Source of the DNA: Oceanobacillus neutriphilus
GTDB lineage: Bacteria; Bacillota; Bacilli; Bacillales; Amphibacillaceae
Direction of reading: 5' to 3'
DNA: 64,000 nt
Assembly (NCBI RefSeq): GCF_014645515.1
Contig: NZ_BMLW01000017.1
Location: forward strand, 1 to 64,000
Below, piece by piece: positions 1-9,090 of the stretch. Position numbers and translations under genes: made by a program. Every line of letters begins with the position of its first letter. Within the stretch, counting starts at the first letter, position 1. The notes under the pieces are model-generated. The model searched no databases and was not told the DNA's origin. It saw only the letters and a program-made list of their open reading frames with translations.

Positions 1-64
1 ACGTTACCAGGAGAACTTAAATAGCCTGACACCGTTAGAATACCGGTATCAGACTGTTGCATAG
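1..64 (+). CDS. IS3-family transposase OrfB, C-terminal end (partial)
   Basis: The first bases read in frame 2 as RYQENLNSLTPLEYRYQTVA followed by TAG at 62-64. This matches the usual C-terminus of IS3-family OrfB (DDE integrase) proteins, which end in a stretch like 'R.. .LN.LTP.EYR'. Everything upstream lies outside the window, so catalytic residues cannot be checked. The stop is followed within 45 bp by a typical IS3 right end (see the mobile element entry). Identification rests on about 20 residues, so the family is likely but the subgroup is not assigned. Confidence 0.7.
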   Translation, partial: RYQENLNSLTPLEYRYQTVA

Positions 65-105
65 ATTTTTGTTTTTTTACTGTCTACTTGACAGGGTGCA
101 GTTCA
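1..105 (+). mobile_element. Right end of an IS3-family insertion sequence (truncated by window)
   Basis: After the OrfB stop comes a T-rich stretch and then TGTCTACTTGACAGGGTGCA plus GTTCA (81-105). IS3-family ends are short imperfect repeats finishing in CA, and this segment fits that form. The bases immediately after 105 (TAGCG) are the first bases of the fold-back repeat that is also found at 38490 without any IS, so 105 is a natural boundary. The left end is outside the window. Confidence 0.6.
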
Positions 106-527
106 TAGCGAAGGCGGACCGTTTTGACTCCTGAGGGATTAGCATCATCTGAAGACCCACTTTTGCCAAGTGCTCTTCTTGGCAAAAGTTAGCTGAAGAG
201 CATGCCCCTAGGCAGGCTAAGGTCGCAACGTCCTGGGGTTGCGATTACTCACCCCATCGAAAGGAGTTGTTGCAACGCCTGCATTAGTACGTCCTGGGAC
301 TGGGACTGCGGTTACTCGTCCCACCGAAGAGCTTTTGCGATTACTCGCCCCATCGAAAAGAGTTGTACGTCGAAAGCAAAACGGTCCGCCTCAGCGGTGG
401 CCTTACATGTTACCTTCTTTCTAGATAGAGTTTAGTTTATGCTTTGTCAAGAGATAGATGGAAAGAACGACCAACACACGTCCCAGTGATAAGCAAGTTA
501 TTTTTTAAGGTGCGAAAGTTGAATAAT
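106..527 (+). repeat. Composite fold-back repeat, copy A1 with tail
   Basis: Perfect 14-bp inverted arms GGCGGACCGTTTTG (113-126) and CAAAACGGTCCGCC (377-390) enclose a core with a second perfect 12-bp hairpin, ACTTTTGCCAAG (159-170) with CTTGGCAAAAGT (178-189). The core also carries near-repeats of a 'GATTACTC-CCCCATCGAAA' unit around 242-262, 309-327 and 339-357. A tail (391-522) continues to the shared terminus AGGTGCGAAAGTTGA. A shorter inverted copy (A2) lies at 38246-38490 and lacks about 155 bp of the core. No protein-coding character is seen. The core wording GCTTTCC..GGGG.ACG.CTTCAGC (other strand) is, from memory, common in Bacillaceae intergenic DNA; function unknown. Confidence 0.75.
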
Positions 528-725
528 TTAATAAAATACCGATCAATTTTAGATGCTGCTTCTCCACCCTACCCTCCGTGGTAAATCATCCTGTTAAATT
601 TAAAATTCTTTTACAATTATTGAATTAATCTGAAAAGCAATTATAATGAGTATAACAAATTAAATGATATATTTGTTTTATGTTCAATGTGGTTTTCAAT
701 TCTCATGAAGAAAGGGAGCAAAAAA

Positions 726-2111
726 ATGGAACAAGTTATACAAGCTTTAAGTACAAAATTATCAAGTGATCAAATATCCTCAAATGACACAGTAAAAGAA
801 CTACATAGTAAAGATGAAACCTATCATCAGACAAGCATGCCTGATGTCGTCGTGTTTCCAAAATCAACAGAAGAAGTTTCCTTTATTATAGAGGTTGCCC
901 AGAAATTCCAAACTCCGGTAACCCCTTTTGGAGTCGGCACCAGCCTGGAAGGACATGTTATCCCTTACCAAAAAGGGATTACGATTGATTTTTCATTAAT
1001 GAATCAGATTCTGGAAATAAAAGAAAGTGATTTGCTTGTAAAAGTACAGCCGGGAGTAACCAGAGAACAGCTGAATAAAGAATTAAAGAAGTATGGTCTT
1101 TTTTTCACTGTAGACCCTGGAGCAAACGCAACTCTTGGCGGAATGGCAGCAACAAATGCAAGCGGTACCACTACAGTAAAGTACGGTGTTATGCGTGATC
1201 AGGTCCGTGATATGGAAGTTGTGCTTGCGGATGGCAGCGTGATTCATACCGGGAATCTGGCTGCAAAGTCCTCTTCCGGTTATCATTTAAACGGTCTTTT
1301 CATCGGTTCTGAAGGTACCCTGGGCTGTTTTACTGAACTCACACTTCAGGTTTATGGAATACCGGAGCATATTGTTGCTGCGCGGGCTACTTTTCCAAGC
1401 CTTACTAACGCGATTGAAGCTGTAACCTCTATTTTGCATGCGGGGATTCCCATCGCAAGAGTTGAGTTTGTTGATGAAGCTTCCGTAACACAAATTAATA
1501 AATTCAGTGAGACGGATTACCCTACCAAGCCTACCCTTTTCCTGGAATTCCATGGAAATGCCTCTGGATTACAAGAGGATCTTGCATTTTCACAGGAAAT
1601 TATGCAGGATCACGGCTGTGACAATTTCAGCTCGGAAACAGATACCGCTGCCCGTAATCATTTATGGGACGCCCGGCATAATTTAGCATATGCCTATATT
1701 CATGGCCATGTTGGTAAAAAAATGATGCTGACAGATGTCGCTGTTCCAATTTCAGAATTGGCAAATTCCGTGATCTATGCCGGCGAAGAATTAGAAAAGC
1801 TGCAAATTCCCGGAGGTATTTTGGGGCATGTCGGCGACGGAAATTTCCACTCGTTAATCATGATCGATATGGAGAATGAAGAGGAAGTGAAAAAAGCAAA
1901 ACAATTTAATGAGAAAGTAGTGCGTTATGCGTTAGAGCGTGGCGGAACCTGTACAGGTGAACATGGTGTAGGTATCGGAAAAAAGCCTTATCAACGCTTG
2001 GAGCACGGTGCAGCTCTCGATGTCATGATAAATATCAAAAAAGCTTTAGATCCAAATAATATACTGAATCCATCAAAAATTGTAGATGTTGATAATAGAG
2101 TTAATCTATGA
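726..2111 (+). CDS. FAD-linked glycolate/D-lactate oxidase (GlcD family)
   Basis: A 461-residue flavoprotein of the GlcD/D-lactate dehydrogenase family, expected to oxidise a 2-hydroxy acid to a 2-oxo acid with FAD in the cytoplasm or at the membrane face. The N-terminal half is the PCMH-type FAD domain with TPFGVGTSLEG and the glycine-rich PGANATLGGMAATNASGT; the C-terminal half carries GHVGDGNFHS and TGEHGVGIGKKP, the conserved histidine segments of the FAD-oxidase C domain. The start at 726 is preceded by GAAAGGGAG at a normal distance; an upstream in-frame ATG at 687 lacks a site. It stands alone apart from a short remnant starting one base after its stop. Substrate (glycolate or D-lactate) cannot be decided from sequence. 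Confidence 0.9.
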   Translation: MEQVIQALSTKLSSDQISSNDTVKELHSKDETYHQTSMPDVVVFPKSTEEVSFIIEVAQKFQTPVTPFGVGTSLEGHVIPYQKGITIDFSLMNQILEIKESDLLVKVQPGVTREQLNKELKKYGLFFTVDPGANATLGGMAATNASGTTTVKYGVMRDQVRDMEVVLADGSVIHTGNLAAKSSSGYHLNGLFIGSEGTLGCFTELTLQVYGIPEHIVAARATFPSLTNAIEAVTSILHAGIPIARVEFVDEASVTQINKFSETDYPTKPTLFLEFHGNASGLQEDLAFSQEIMQDHGCDNFSSETDTAARNHLWDARHNLAYAYIHGHVGKKMMLTDVAVPISELANSVIYAGEELEKLQIPGGILGHVGDGNFHSLIMIDMENEEEVKKAKQFNEKVVRYALERGGTCTGEHGVGIGKKPYQRLEHGAALDVMINIKKALDPNNILNPSKIVDVDNRVNL

Positions 2112-2112
2112 A

Positions 2113-2214
2113 ATGCTTGAGAAGATAAGAGCTCTGGCAAACAAGTATTTTGCTATTCCTGCCATTATTGCAGCTGTTATTTCGTTTATCTTCCCTTCTG
2201 CTTTCATACCATGA
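2113..2214 (+). pseudogene. Truncated N-terminus of a probable bile acid:Na+ symporter-like transporter
   Basis: A 33-codon frame begins one base after the oxidase stop (TGA-A-ATG), so it would be translationally coupled. Its product MLEKIRALANKYFAIPAIIA continues into one hydrophobic segment ending FIFPSAFIP. This is how many BASS-family (YocS-like) transporters begin, where the protein then runs on for about 280 more residues. Here a TGA follows at once and no continuation is seen in any frame before the hairpin at 2238. The simplest reading is a deletion remnant of a permease that once followed the oxidase. The match is short and rests on pattern recall. Confidence 0.4.
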
Positions 2215-2237
2215 AATAAAGGTTCAACACCAAAATA

Positions 2238-2266
2238 CTGTCAGCTGATTTTTTTTCAGCTGACAG
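2238..2266. terminator. Bidirectional hairpin terminator
   Basis: Perfect 11-bp stem CTGTCAGCTGA / TCAGCTGACAG with a 7-base T-rich loop, lying between the convergent oxidase (ends 2111) and the membrane protein gene (ends 2304). T-runs after it are short on both strands, so termination efficiency is uncertain. Confidence 0.6.
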
Positions 2267-2303
2267 TTTCTAATGATCAGTCAAACAGACAGTATTCAAA
2301 GTA

Positions 2304-2654
2304 CTAACTGCTTTTTGGTTTACGTACCATCCCCAATATTCCAGCAGCGAAATAAAAGAAAGCTCCAACAAAAGTTCCGCCTTGTGTAATAAATAAGGAA
2401 ACTGCTGCAAAAATGATTAACATCATGCTGGCAGTTTTGGCCTTCTTGTCCCCTTTAAACCAAACAAAGCCAAGGACACCGATAATGATTGCTATTCCCA
2501 TCATTCCAAAACCAATGGTACCCCCCTCTAATAATCCGCCCATACTATTCGATTCTGCATATGCCTTATCTATTGCTTTCATATACATTCCAACTAAAAA
2601 TACATAGAACAGTCCGCCAATAATCGTTAAGGTTATTTCGATAGACCTGTTCAT
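2304..2654 (-). CDS. Small membrane protein, DUF4064-like
   Basis: A 116-residue protein with a hydrophobic N-terminal helix (residues about 6-28), a second around 45-67 after a glycine-rich loop, and two more near 75-92 and 93-110, ending in a basic RKPKSS tail. The layout resembles the DUF4064 family of small Bacillus membrane proteins; no enzymatic motif is visible. The ATG at 2654 has a good TAGGAGCG site upstream. Single gene, convergent with the oxidase. Role unknown. Confidence 0.65.
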   Translation of the reverse strand: MNRSIEITLTIIGGLFYVFLVGMYMKAIDKAYAESNSMGGLLEGGTIGFGMMGIAIIIGVLGFVWFKGDKKAKTASMMLIIFAAVSLFITQGGTFVGAFFYFAAGILGMVRKPKSS

Positions 2655-2758
2655 ATAATTACGCTCCTATTCTTTGTTTAACTTATTTTTTCATACACCA
2701 AAGAAATGGATACTTTCATAATTTTGAAGTAACTGAACTGCGAGTATTCTCTATTTAT

Positions 2759-4282
2759 TTAAAACGGGCCATCCTCCGACATCATCATTTCGACAAATTG
2801 TTCAACACCCTCTAATTCATCTGTTTTCACTAGAGGAATCGATATTTTATCAAAAAGTGGTTCCGCATTTACAGCAAAGAAATCATCAATCATATAAATT
2901 GTTTTCGGTAAAACTTCTATTTTATCAAGAAGCTGATAGATTGCCTGCTGCACACCTTCTGCATAATAAACTGATTCTGCTAAATCATAATGAAGAACGG
3001 CCCCTGTTTCATGTTCAACAAGAATAAGAATATATGGCAGAAAAGGTCTTGAATCTGGAGTATTCTGTACTGGTTCGCCCATTTGAATCAATGCCATTTC
3101 TACTTCTTTTCCATTTGCAGACTCTGCTTTTTTTCTCATTCGTTTCCATTCTATTTCAGACATATCCAGCTCTAAAACAGGTTCTTGCAGGGCTTCTTCA
3201 AGCAATTTATCAGTTGATAAGTATATTAACTCTTCATTTCCATCAATAGCAAGCATGGTTCTCCCGAAGCTCGGAACCTTTTCAGACAAGTTTTCCGTAT
3301 CTGAAAGAAAAGCATCCAATTTTAATAGAATTTCCGTTAAAAGAAGACACTCCTCCTGGTTAATCCTCCACGGCAATTGATCCGGAATCATACTGACAAA
3401 AGAAGGCCATTGATACTTCCCGCGATATTTTCTGCCCAGTTTTTTAATTAATTCATATTCTTCTTCATCCAAATCATCCCGATTATTAAAATCCACTGTG
3501 ACAGAGTATTGATTGAAAAGAAGTGCAGGATTGTCTTCATATGGATCTGAATCCATAATATCAAAAAACGATAATAAACCTTTAGAGCCGAGGAAACAGG
3601 TAACACCATAGCTCTCTCCAGCATTCCCCATAATTGAGCAATAGGCATAATCATTTATCGCTTCTGACCAGATAGCAATTAATTGATCATCATAAAGCTC
3701 CAGCCATGGTTTTTTATTTTTCACCTGATCAGCTGCATCAAATAATTCATTCCATTCTTCTTCATCCGGCTCTATTTCTTCTGAAGTCTCGAAAAACAAA
3801 TCATCATAAAATTCACTAAACTGTTCATTTATATATTCTACAAGTTCCTCATTTGCCATTGGTTCTAAATTATACTCCGTAACAAATTCCTTATCCTTAA
3901 GTGCATTGCCTTCAGCGGCGAAACAAAATGGCAAAGGTAAATCCATTGGCAAATCTGCTTTTTGTTCTAATATAATTTCATGATACCATCGGCTGCCCTC
4001 TGCATCGTTTATATAAGTCATCCGGTCACCAATATTTTTCAAAAACTCTGCTAAAGTGACCTCTTCTTCATTAAAAGCAGATTCACCTTTAAACAAATTC
4101 TTCGTCTCCGAACCAAACCGGTAATCACCCTGTAAAAAAAGATGTGAAGCCATATCGGGCCATGCAAACGCTATTTGTAAATAGCTATTGAAATCTTCAA
4201 AAGTTGTCTCTTCTGATACGATTAATGTCCGCCATACAGGTTGTTCCATGTTTTTTATACTGATTTTTACTTGAAGAGCCAA
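2759..4282 (-). CDS. Plasmid pRiA4b ORF-3-like protein
   Basis: A 507-residue soluble protein. Residues 1-160 look like the pRiA4b ORF-3 domain: it starts with the typical ALQVKISIKNMEQPVWRTLI and contains F..YLQIAFAWPDMASHLF, as in proteins annotated 'plasmid pRiA4b ORF-3 family'. The rest (about 170-507) is acidic and has no motif I recognise; it resembles the extra C-terminal part (DUF6930-type) often fused to this domain. The first codon is TTG at 4282, supported by AAAAGGATG eight bases upstream and by the family N-terminus beginning there. Biochemical role is unknown. It stands between two unrelated minus-strand genes. Confidence 0.75.
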   Translation of the reverse strand: MALQVKISIKNMEQPVWRTLIVSEETTFEDFNSYLQIAFAWPDMASHLFLQGDYRFGSETKNLFKGESAFNEEEVTLAEFLKNIGDRMTYINDAEGSRWYHEIILEQKADLPMDLPLPFCFAAEGNALKDKEFVTEYNLEPMANEELVEYINEQFSEFYDDLFFETSEEIEPDEEEWNELFDAADQVKNKKPWLELYDDQLIAIWSEAINDYAYCSIMGNAGESYGVTCFLGSKGLLSFFDIMDSDPYEDNPALLFNQYSVTVDFNNRDDLDEEEYELIKKLGRKYRGKYQWPSFVSMIPDQLPWRINQEECLLLTEILLKLDAFLSDTENLSEKVPSFGRTMLAIDGNEELIYLSTDKLLEEALQEPVLELDMSEIEWKRMRKKAESANGKEVEMALIQMGEPVQNTPDSRPFLPYILILVEHETGAVLHYDLAESVYYAEGVQQAIYQLLDKIEVLPKTIYMIDDFFAVNAEPLFDKISIPLVKTDELEGVEQFVEMMMSEDGPF

Positions 4283-4484
4283 GAAAACACATCCTTTTTT
4301 TACTATATTTTCAGTTTATCAGCTTCTTAATCTGATTCTTATTTTCAAGATAGCTCTTCTTCTGGCAAAATGCAACTATTTCTATGCAAAAGCTGCGCAT
4401 AAGAACAAGACAATGAAGTAATCATAATTCTTTACAAAAGGTCAGAGCTTCCTTTCTTATTTCCGGCTATTTAAATGCGGCAGC

Positions 4485-6356
4485 TTATGAATACATCTGC
4501 CAAATCACCAACCAGACAATAAACATAATACTGCTGATGCAAGTCAATACATATCCAGTCTTCTGCACTTTAGACAGCCGCTTTTTTCTCCAGAATACAA
4601 TCACTATAATAACGGAAATAAAACTGACAACAGAAAAAACATAATTTCCTATAAAATGAGGAAGCAATTCTGAATACGTCCGCATTGGTTTATTTAACAT
4701 ACGTATAATTAACAGTGCTATATTTAGTGCCAGGGCAGTACCTGAAAGTGTCAAAATCCAATTCCATTTTGTAACCGCCAATATTTTTTTCTTTCTTCTT
4801 TTTTGTATAAATGCCAGCACTACTAAGACAAACGGATTAATTAGAAAGTAAAGCATGCACCAAATAAACAACCCTAAGCTGCTAAATAAGAATGCTTTAC
4901 TTTTATCCATCGGGAGATAATCTGCGTATGTTGTTGAAATTTGCACGACATTACCATTATTTTCATGAAAATACATGACATTGCTTGGTATAAAGACGTC
5001 ATCTCCATTTTTTAATTTATAAACATATGGATCTGTTTGCATATAAGTCGCTTTAAAACCACCTAATTCCAATTCAATTTCACTATCATTCATAGCTTCT
5101 ACATGCAATGGAGCGAGGTATGTGTATAGATTCATAAATCCGTTATATGTACGGCGTGCCGATAAATAAGATCCTTCTACCTCAGACGCCGGCGGAAGAT
5201 TTTCCTGTACCGTATGATCTCCCCTGCCCACTAATTCGTCTGTCAATCCAAATAAAAGATCGATTTCATCCGCTTGATTAGTTAAAATGATAATAGCAAA
5301 ATTATCTTCCGGTACAATTTGTATATTACTGGAATAAGCAATCGTATTCCCTGAATGTGTTAAACCTCTATACTCGCCATCGTACTCCCAGAAACCGTGT
5401 GCGAGCCCCGGAACGTCTTCTTCGGGAGCATAGCTTGTTGAGAGCAGTTCGGTAACTGTCCCGTTTTCCTTAAATAAAGAAGTATTGCCTGATTCAGATT
5501 GCATCAAAGCCTGCGCAAACTTCGCCAAATCAGCTGCAGTCCCATTTATTCCTCCGCTTGGATACATGGAAATATAAAAAGGCTCTGACTCTATAAAGGC
5601 TCCGTTCTCTCCAGAAAAATATCCTTTTCCTTTATGGAGTTCAATTTCCTGGTTATCCTCCACAGGCAGATGCATGGTTGACTGATTCATTTCCAATTCT
5701 TCAAAAATATGTTCATCTACATATTCATAAAATGGCTGGCCAGTAATTTCTTCAATAATATAAGCTGCTAAAGAAGTAGAGTAATTGGAATAAGCAACAA
5801 CCTCGCCAGGCTTAAAAACCTGCTCCGGCTCTGCTGTTTTCAAGACTTGCTCCAAAGAAACCAACTGCTCTGGAGAATCGAATAATAAATCAAAAATATT
5901 CTCTTCAAAGCCTGCGTTATGATGCATTAAGTTCAAGATGGTAATGGGATCATCGTAATTTAATTTGGTCAAAAAACCGTCCGGTAAATAATTTCGTATA
6001 TCCTCCTCCAAATCCAGTTTTCCCTGTTCAGCGAGCTGCATGGCAGAGACCCAGACAAATAATTTGGTAATAGATCCCCATTCCAGAACGGTTGTCTCCG
6101 GATCCATCGGAATTTGATTTTCTACATCTGCATAACCGTACCCTTTGGAAAAAACAATGTGGTCGTCCTTGATAGCAATAATTGCTGCACCGGCTACGGT
6201 ATCACCGATGTATTCTTCTGCATAATTATCTATAAATTCCCCCAGTTCATCAATCGGTATCCCTGATGGCGTTGAATTTTCCGCTGCTGAGAAAGGATTG
6301 GGAAAACATAGCCCTAATAAGAATATGTAGAGAAAAATGCTGATTCTTTTTATCAT
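4485..6356 (-). CDS. Exported membrane-anchored serine hydrolase (class C beta-lactamase family)
   Basis: A 623-residue protein of the beta-lactamase/penicillin-binding (AmpC-like) family. A signal peptide covers about residues 1-24. The catalytic domain shows S-I-T-K (in WGSITKLF), the Y-S-N motif (AYSNYST) and HSGN in place of KTG. After about residue 390 comes a beta-rich region, then four hydrophobic helices near the C-terminus, so the catalytic domain should face outside. Family members act as D-amino-acid peptidases or esterases; the substrate cannot be inferred. The ATG at 6356 has AGAGGGAAGG upstream, better than the in-frame start 48 bases earlier. Monocistronic. Confidence 0.85.
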   Translation of the reverse strand: MIKRISIFLYIFLLGLCFPNPFSAAENSTPSGIPIDELGEFIDNYAEEYIGDTVAGAAIIAIKDDHIVFSKGYGYADVENQIPMDPETTVLEWGSITKLFVWVSAMQLAEQGKLDLEEDIRNYLPDGFLTKLNYDDPITILNLMHHNAGFEENIFDLLFDSPEQLVSLEQVLKTAEPEQVFKPGEVVAYSNYSTSLAAYIIEEITGQPFYEYVDEHIFEELEMNQSTMHLPVEDNQEIELHKGKGYFSGENGAFIESEPFYISMYPSGGINGTAADLAKFAQALMQSESGNTSLFKENGTVTELLSTSYAPEEDVPGLAHGFWEYDGEYRGLTHSGNTIAYSSNIQIVPEDNFAIIILTNQADEIDLLFGLTDELVGRGDHTVQENLPPASEVEGSYLSARRTYNGFMNLYTYLAPLHVEAMNDSEIELELGGFKATYMQTDPYVYKLKNGDDVFIPSNVMYFHENNGNVVQISTTYADYLPMDKSKAFLFSSLGLFIWCMLYFLINPFVLVVLAFIQKRRKKKILAVTKWNWILTLSGTALALNIALLIIRMLNKPMRTYSELLPHFIGNYVFSVVSFISVIIVIVFWRKKRLSKVQKTGYVLTCISSIMFIVWLVIWQMYS

Positions 6357-6511
6357 TTTGTTACCTTCCCTCTGCTTTTTATATACAAATTCTGTATTTA
6401 TCATACCATTAAAGAGATATTCTGACAGTTATTATTTAAAAAATTCTAATAATTTTCAAGCGTTTTCTATTAAAAATAACAGGTTTTACGAACGGAGAGC
6501 ACCACTTTTTT

Positions 6512-6782
6512 TGATACAGGGTTATAGTTTTCTGCCTTCCAGATATACAAGGTATAAAAGGTGTATCCGATGAAACATATGAACAACTCGTGCAATTTTT
6601 TTACCACCACCATGACGGACATATTAACTGCGGATAAAAATAGTATTGATAAATCTGACACGAGTTGGATGTATGAACACGAGTTATATGAGGAAGCAGA
6701 AAAATATGCTGAAGAAAATGATGTATATGCTATCGGAGTCTTCCCTAACCCGCTCTTTTTAGTAGCCAGTATTCTGAAGTGA
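6512..6782 (+). pseudogene. Decayed, frameshifted gene remnant of unknown identity
   Basis: Two adjacent frames look coding. The first reads VIVFCLPDIQGIKGVSDETY then EQLVQFFYHHHDGHI and stops at TAA; the second, shifted, continues with DKSDTSWMYEHELYEEAEKY AEENDVYAIGVFPNPLFL and stops at 6782. Together they give about 90 residues with protein-like composition, but no start with a ribosome site and at least one frameshift. I do not recognise the family. A gene broken by indels and flanked by the dispersed tail repeat is the best reading. Confidence 0.4.
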
Positions 6783-6814
6783 ATAGTGAAGAGGAAGCAG
6801 CATTTCAATAAAAA

Positions 6815-6901
6815 GATGACAAAATGCAAGCAGGATAATGAAGAACATGTTTATCCTGGTATGGTAAGATATAGATGTTTATTCTCAGGTGTGAAAGTTG
6901 A
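6815..6901 (+). repeat. Orphan copy of the dispersed tail module (T2)
   Basis: This stretch (GACAAAATGCAAGCAGGATA...) matches 38905-38994 in direct orientation and 24210-24305 in inverse orientation without indels, ending at AGGTGTGAAAGTTGA. It contains the conserved stem CAGGAT/ATCCTG. Unlike the other two copies it has no fold-back core in front of it. Confidence 0.7.
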
Positions 6902-6970
6902 GTTAGTATATTTGCATTTCAAACTCCTTTGCAGCCCTGTAATTAATTATCAGGAAAATCAAAAAAGAAG

Positions 6971-7017
6971 CTCCCTTTATCGTGCTAGAGCTATTTCTCT
7001 TTCTGCTATAAAGGGAG
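6971..7017 (-). terminator. Terminator of the cytochrome c gene
   Basis: Inverted repeat CTCCCTTTAT (6971-6980) / ATAAAGGGAG (7008-7017). Read on the minus strand it is followed by CTTCTTTTTTGATTTT, which fits an intrinsic terminator 36 bases after the cytochrome stop. Confidence 0.75.
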
Positions 7018-7052
7018 AATTTCAATGTATACTTGTAATTTTTCAGTACATA

Positions 7053-7445
7053 TTACTTATGTTCACTTAACCAATTAGTAAGTTCATCCAATTCATCGCC
7101 TTCAAGATCTTTAAAAGCTGGCATTCCTCCGTCTGTTCCATTTTCAACAATATCAGCAATCTCATTCTGAGAATATTTGCTGCCGATTTCTGTTAAATCC
7201 GGACCACTTCCTCCTGCCATATCCTGACCATGGCAGCCGGTACAGTTGTTTTGAAATACCTCTTCTCCCGCTTCAACACTGGCAGACTCTCCATCTCCCT
7301 CATCTTCTTCATCACCTGCAGGCTCTGTCTCCGTCTCTCCTTCACTACCTGTGTTGTCAGCGCCTTCATCCTTGCTGTCTCCTCCACAGGCTGCTAATAC
7401 ACACACTAGAATCAAGGCTAATAACATGAGATAGAACTTTTTCAT
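7053..7445 (-). CDS. Cytochrome c-551 lipoprotein (CccB-like)
   Basis: A 130-residue lipid-anchored c-type cytochrome. The signal peptide ends in the lipobox LAAC with the lipidated cysteine at residue 20. A very acidic Gly/Glu/Asp/Ser linker (about 23-58) leads to the haem domain with CTGCH at 68-72 and a probable methionine ligand in GGMPAF near residue 110. This is the form of Bacillus small cytochromes (CccB type, c-551) that carry electrons on the outer face of the membrane to cytochrome oxidase. The gene is monocistronic, with a ribosome site (GGGGGGTAAC) and its own terminator. The linker is longer and more acidic than the haem domain needs. Confidence 0.9.
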   Translation of the reverse strand: MKKFYLMLLALILVCVLAACGGDSKDEGADNTGSEGETETEPAGDEEDEGDGESASVEAGEEVFQNNCTGCHGQDMAGGSGPDLTEIGSKYSQNEIADIVENGTDGGMPAFKDLEGDELDELTNWLSEHK

Positions 7446-8190
7446 TTTAAGTTACCCCCCTTTTTAAAAAATTATTTTCAATTTTCATACTACTCTTTTT
7501 TTCTTTTGATATCCATATATCTGCTTATAAAAATAGATTCAAAATACCCACTAAAAATTACTCGTTAAACCCTTTCCATTCTGTAATGTTTTCAGTAAGA
7601 TTAATACATAATATGCTTCCCCTGCTAAGAAAAGAAGATGTCATTTCTCTTTTTACAGGGTTCTGTTCATCAATTTATATAAATATTCGCAGTATTTAAT
7701 CTAATAAAAGTCAGGCAAAATGAACTGTATATTTTCCAAACAAATTGACCTTTTACTGTAAAAAATAATCCCCCTTTTTCCAATCGTTCCGTTGATTACA
7801 AATGAAATAAACGCAATCCCATTTAAAGATGATAAATATTGAAGAAGAGTATATACTTGTATGGTGTTTAGAAATTGCATCTTATTTATTATAATAGATT
7901 TAGACATTCAATATATCCATATAAAAATTGGTATTACAGAAGTTTAGGAAAACGGCCATCTTCTTTTGTTTTATACTGAAATGATGGTTTTTTAGTTTGT
8001 TTAAATGAGATTGTACCAGTTCTATCCTTACAAAGTTACCTGCTGGTTTATCGATGAAGCAATACATATACTACAGCTTTCAGATACTTAAAAGTTACTT
8101 TAACTATGGCATTGTCGCGATTATTGTTCAAAATAGATTGACCAATGTAAATAAAAACAAATGATTAATGATATACAGGAGGAAGCAATT
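7446..8190. other. 745-bp AT-rich intergenic region
   Basis: Nothing firm is seen. A 68-codon minus-strand frame (7701-7907) has no ribosome site and no recognisable motif. The stretch separates the divergent cytochrome and hydrolase genes and must hold both promoters; I could not pick convincing -35/-10 pairs. Confidence 0.5.
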
Positions 8191-9090
8191 ATGAGAAGTA
8201 TTCAGAGCTGGGCTGCAGAACGTTTACTCACACGGCTTAGTAATAAAAATAATTTTACCAATCATAAATTATACGCTAAATTTTTAAAAGAAAAACAAAT
8301 TAAAAATGAGAAGCCTTATGTTTTGCCAAAATTTATTAAAAGAAAATTTAATATTAAAAAACAAAAGATTGATGGAATGGACTATTATATCTTTAACCAA
8401 GAAACAAATACTTCCGAAAAAGCTGTAATCTATTTGCATGGAGGCGGATATATAGAACAACCATCCGTGTTCCACTGGCTTTTCCTTGGAAAAATAGCAA
8501 AAGAAACAGATGCTAAAATTTTCGTTCCTATCTATCCCAAAGCCCCTAATCATCAATATAATGAATCTTTTGATAAAGTTCTTCCGATATACGAATGGAT
8601 TTTAAAGACATTCGGTAAAGATAACATTACCTTGATGGGAGACTCAGCCGGCGGAGGATTTGCATTAGCGTTAGCACAATTGCTCCTGGAAAAAGGTTTA
8701 TCACAGCCACGGCATATCATCTTAATTTCACCTTGGCTTGATATTACAATGAAAAATCCAGATGCTGCTGTGCTGGAACGTAAAGATCCAATGCTGGGTA
8801 TTTATGGATTAATTGAAATGGGTAAAGCGTATGCAGGAGACACAGATCCGAATTATTATTTACTCAGCCCAATAAATGGAGAAATACACGGGTTGGGAGA
8901 AATTACTTTATTTGTCGGGACACATGAAGTTTTTTTACCCGATGCCAGAAAGTTCAGAGACAGACTGAGAGCGGAAAAAGTGAAAATAAATTATTTTGAA
9001 TATCCGAAAATGAACCACATCTTTGTACTTTATCCTATTCCTGAAGCAAAAATAGCGACCAGAGAAATAGTGGATATTATCAATAATTGA
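8191..9090 (+). CDS. Alpha/beta hydrolase (HSL-type esterase/lipase)
   Basis: A 299-residue cytoplasmic alpha/beta-hydrolase of the hormone-sensitive-lipase group. HGGGY near residue 89 is the oxyanion-hole motif, GDSAGGG gives the nucleophile serine, and MNHIF near the C-terminus supplies the catalytic histidine. The acid residue is probably in the GTHEVFLPD segment, which normally reads GT.D.L..D; an E stands where D is common, but the following D may serve. Carboxylester hydrolysis is likely; substrate unknown. The start at 8191 has a textbook AGGAGG at 8177-8182; a start 30 bases earlier has none. Its last 61 bases overlap the convergent small membrane gene. Confidence 0.85.
   Translation: MRSIQSWAAERLLTRLSNKNNFTNHKLYAKFLKEKQIKNEKPYVLPKFIKRKFNIKKQKIDGMDYYIFNQETNTSEKAVIYLHGGGYIEQPSVFHWLFLGKIAKETDAKIFVPIYPKAPNHQYNESFDKVLPIYEWILKTFGKDNITLMGDSAGGGFALALAQLLLEKGLSQPRHIILISPWLDITMKNPDAAVLERKDPMLGIYGLIEMGKAYAGDTDPNYYLLSPINGEIHGLGEITLFVGTHEVFLPDARKFRDRLRAEKVKINYFEYPKMNHIFVLYPIPEAKIATREIVDIINN

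Larger units (their letters stand above)
6405..7052. other. Gene-poor stretch: decayed gene, orphan repeat tail, terminator
   Basis: No intact gene is supported here. The stretch holds a frameshifted coding remnant (6512-6782), one copy of the dispersed tail module (6815-6901) and the terminator of the cytochrome gene (6971-7017), each listed separately. Short open frames on the minus strand across 6470-6829 are shadows of the remnant. Confidence 0.6.

Noticed and set aside
113-390. CRISPR-like array suggested by repeated GATTACTC..CCCCATCG units
   Set aside because: Units vary in length and spacing, there are no constant spacers and no cas genes; it is internal duplication in a fold-back repeat.
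239-435. Two plus-strand frames of 61-77 residues inside repeat A1
   Set aside because: They result from repeated units in the core; no ribosome site and no counterpart in copy A2.
7701-7907. 68-residue minus-strand frame with a faint HPr-like look
   Set aside because: No ribosome site, no His/Ser phosphorylation motif, and composition follows the AT-rich DNA.
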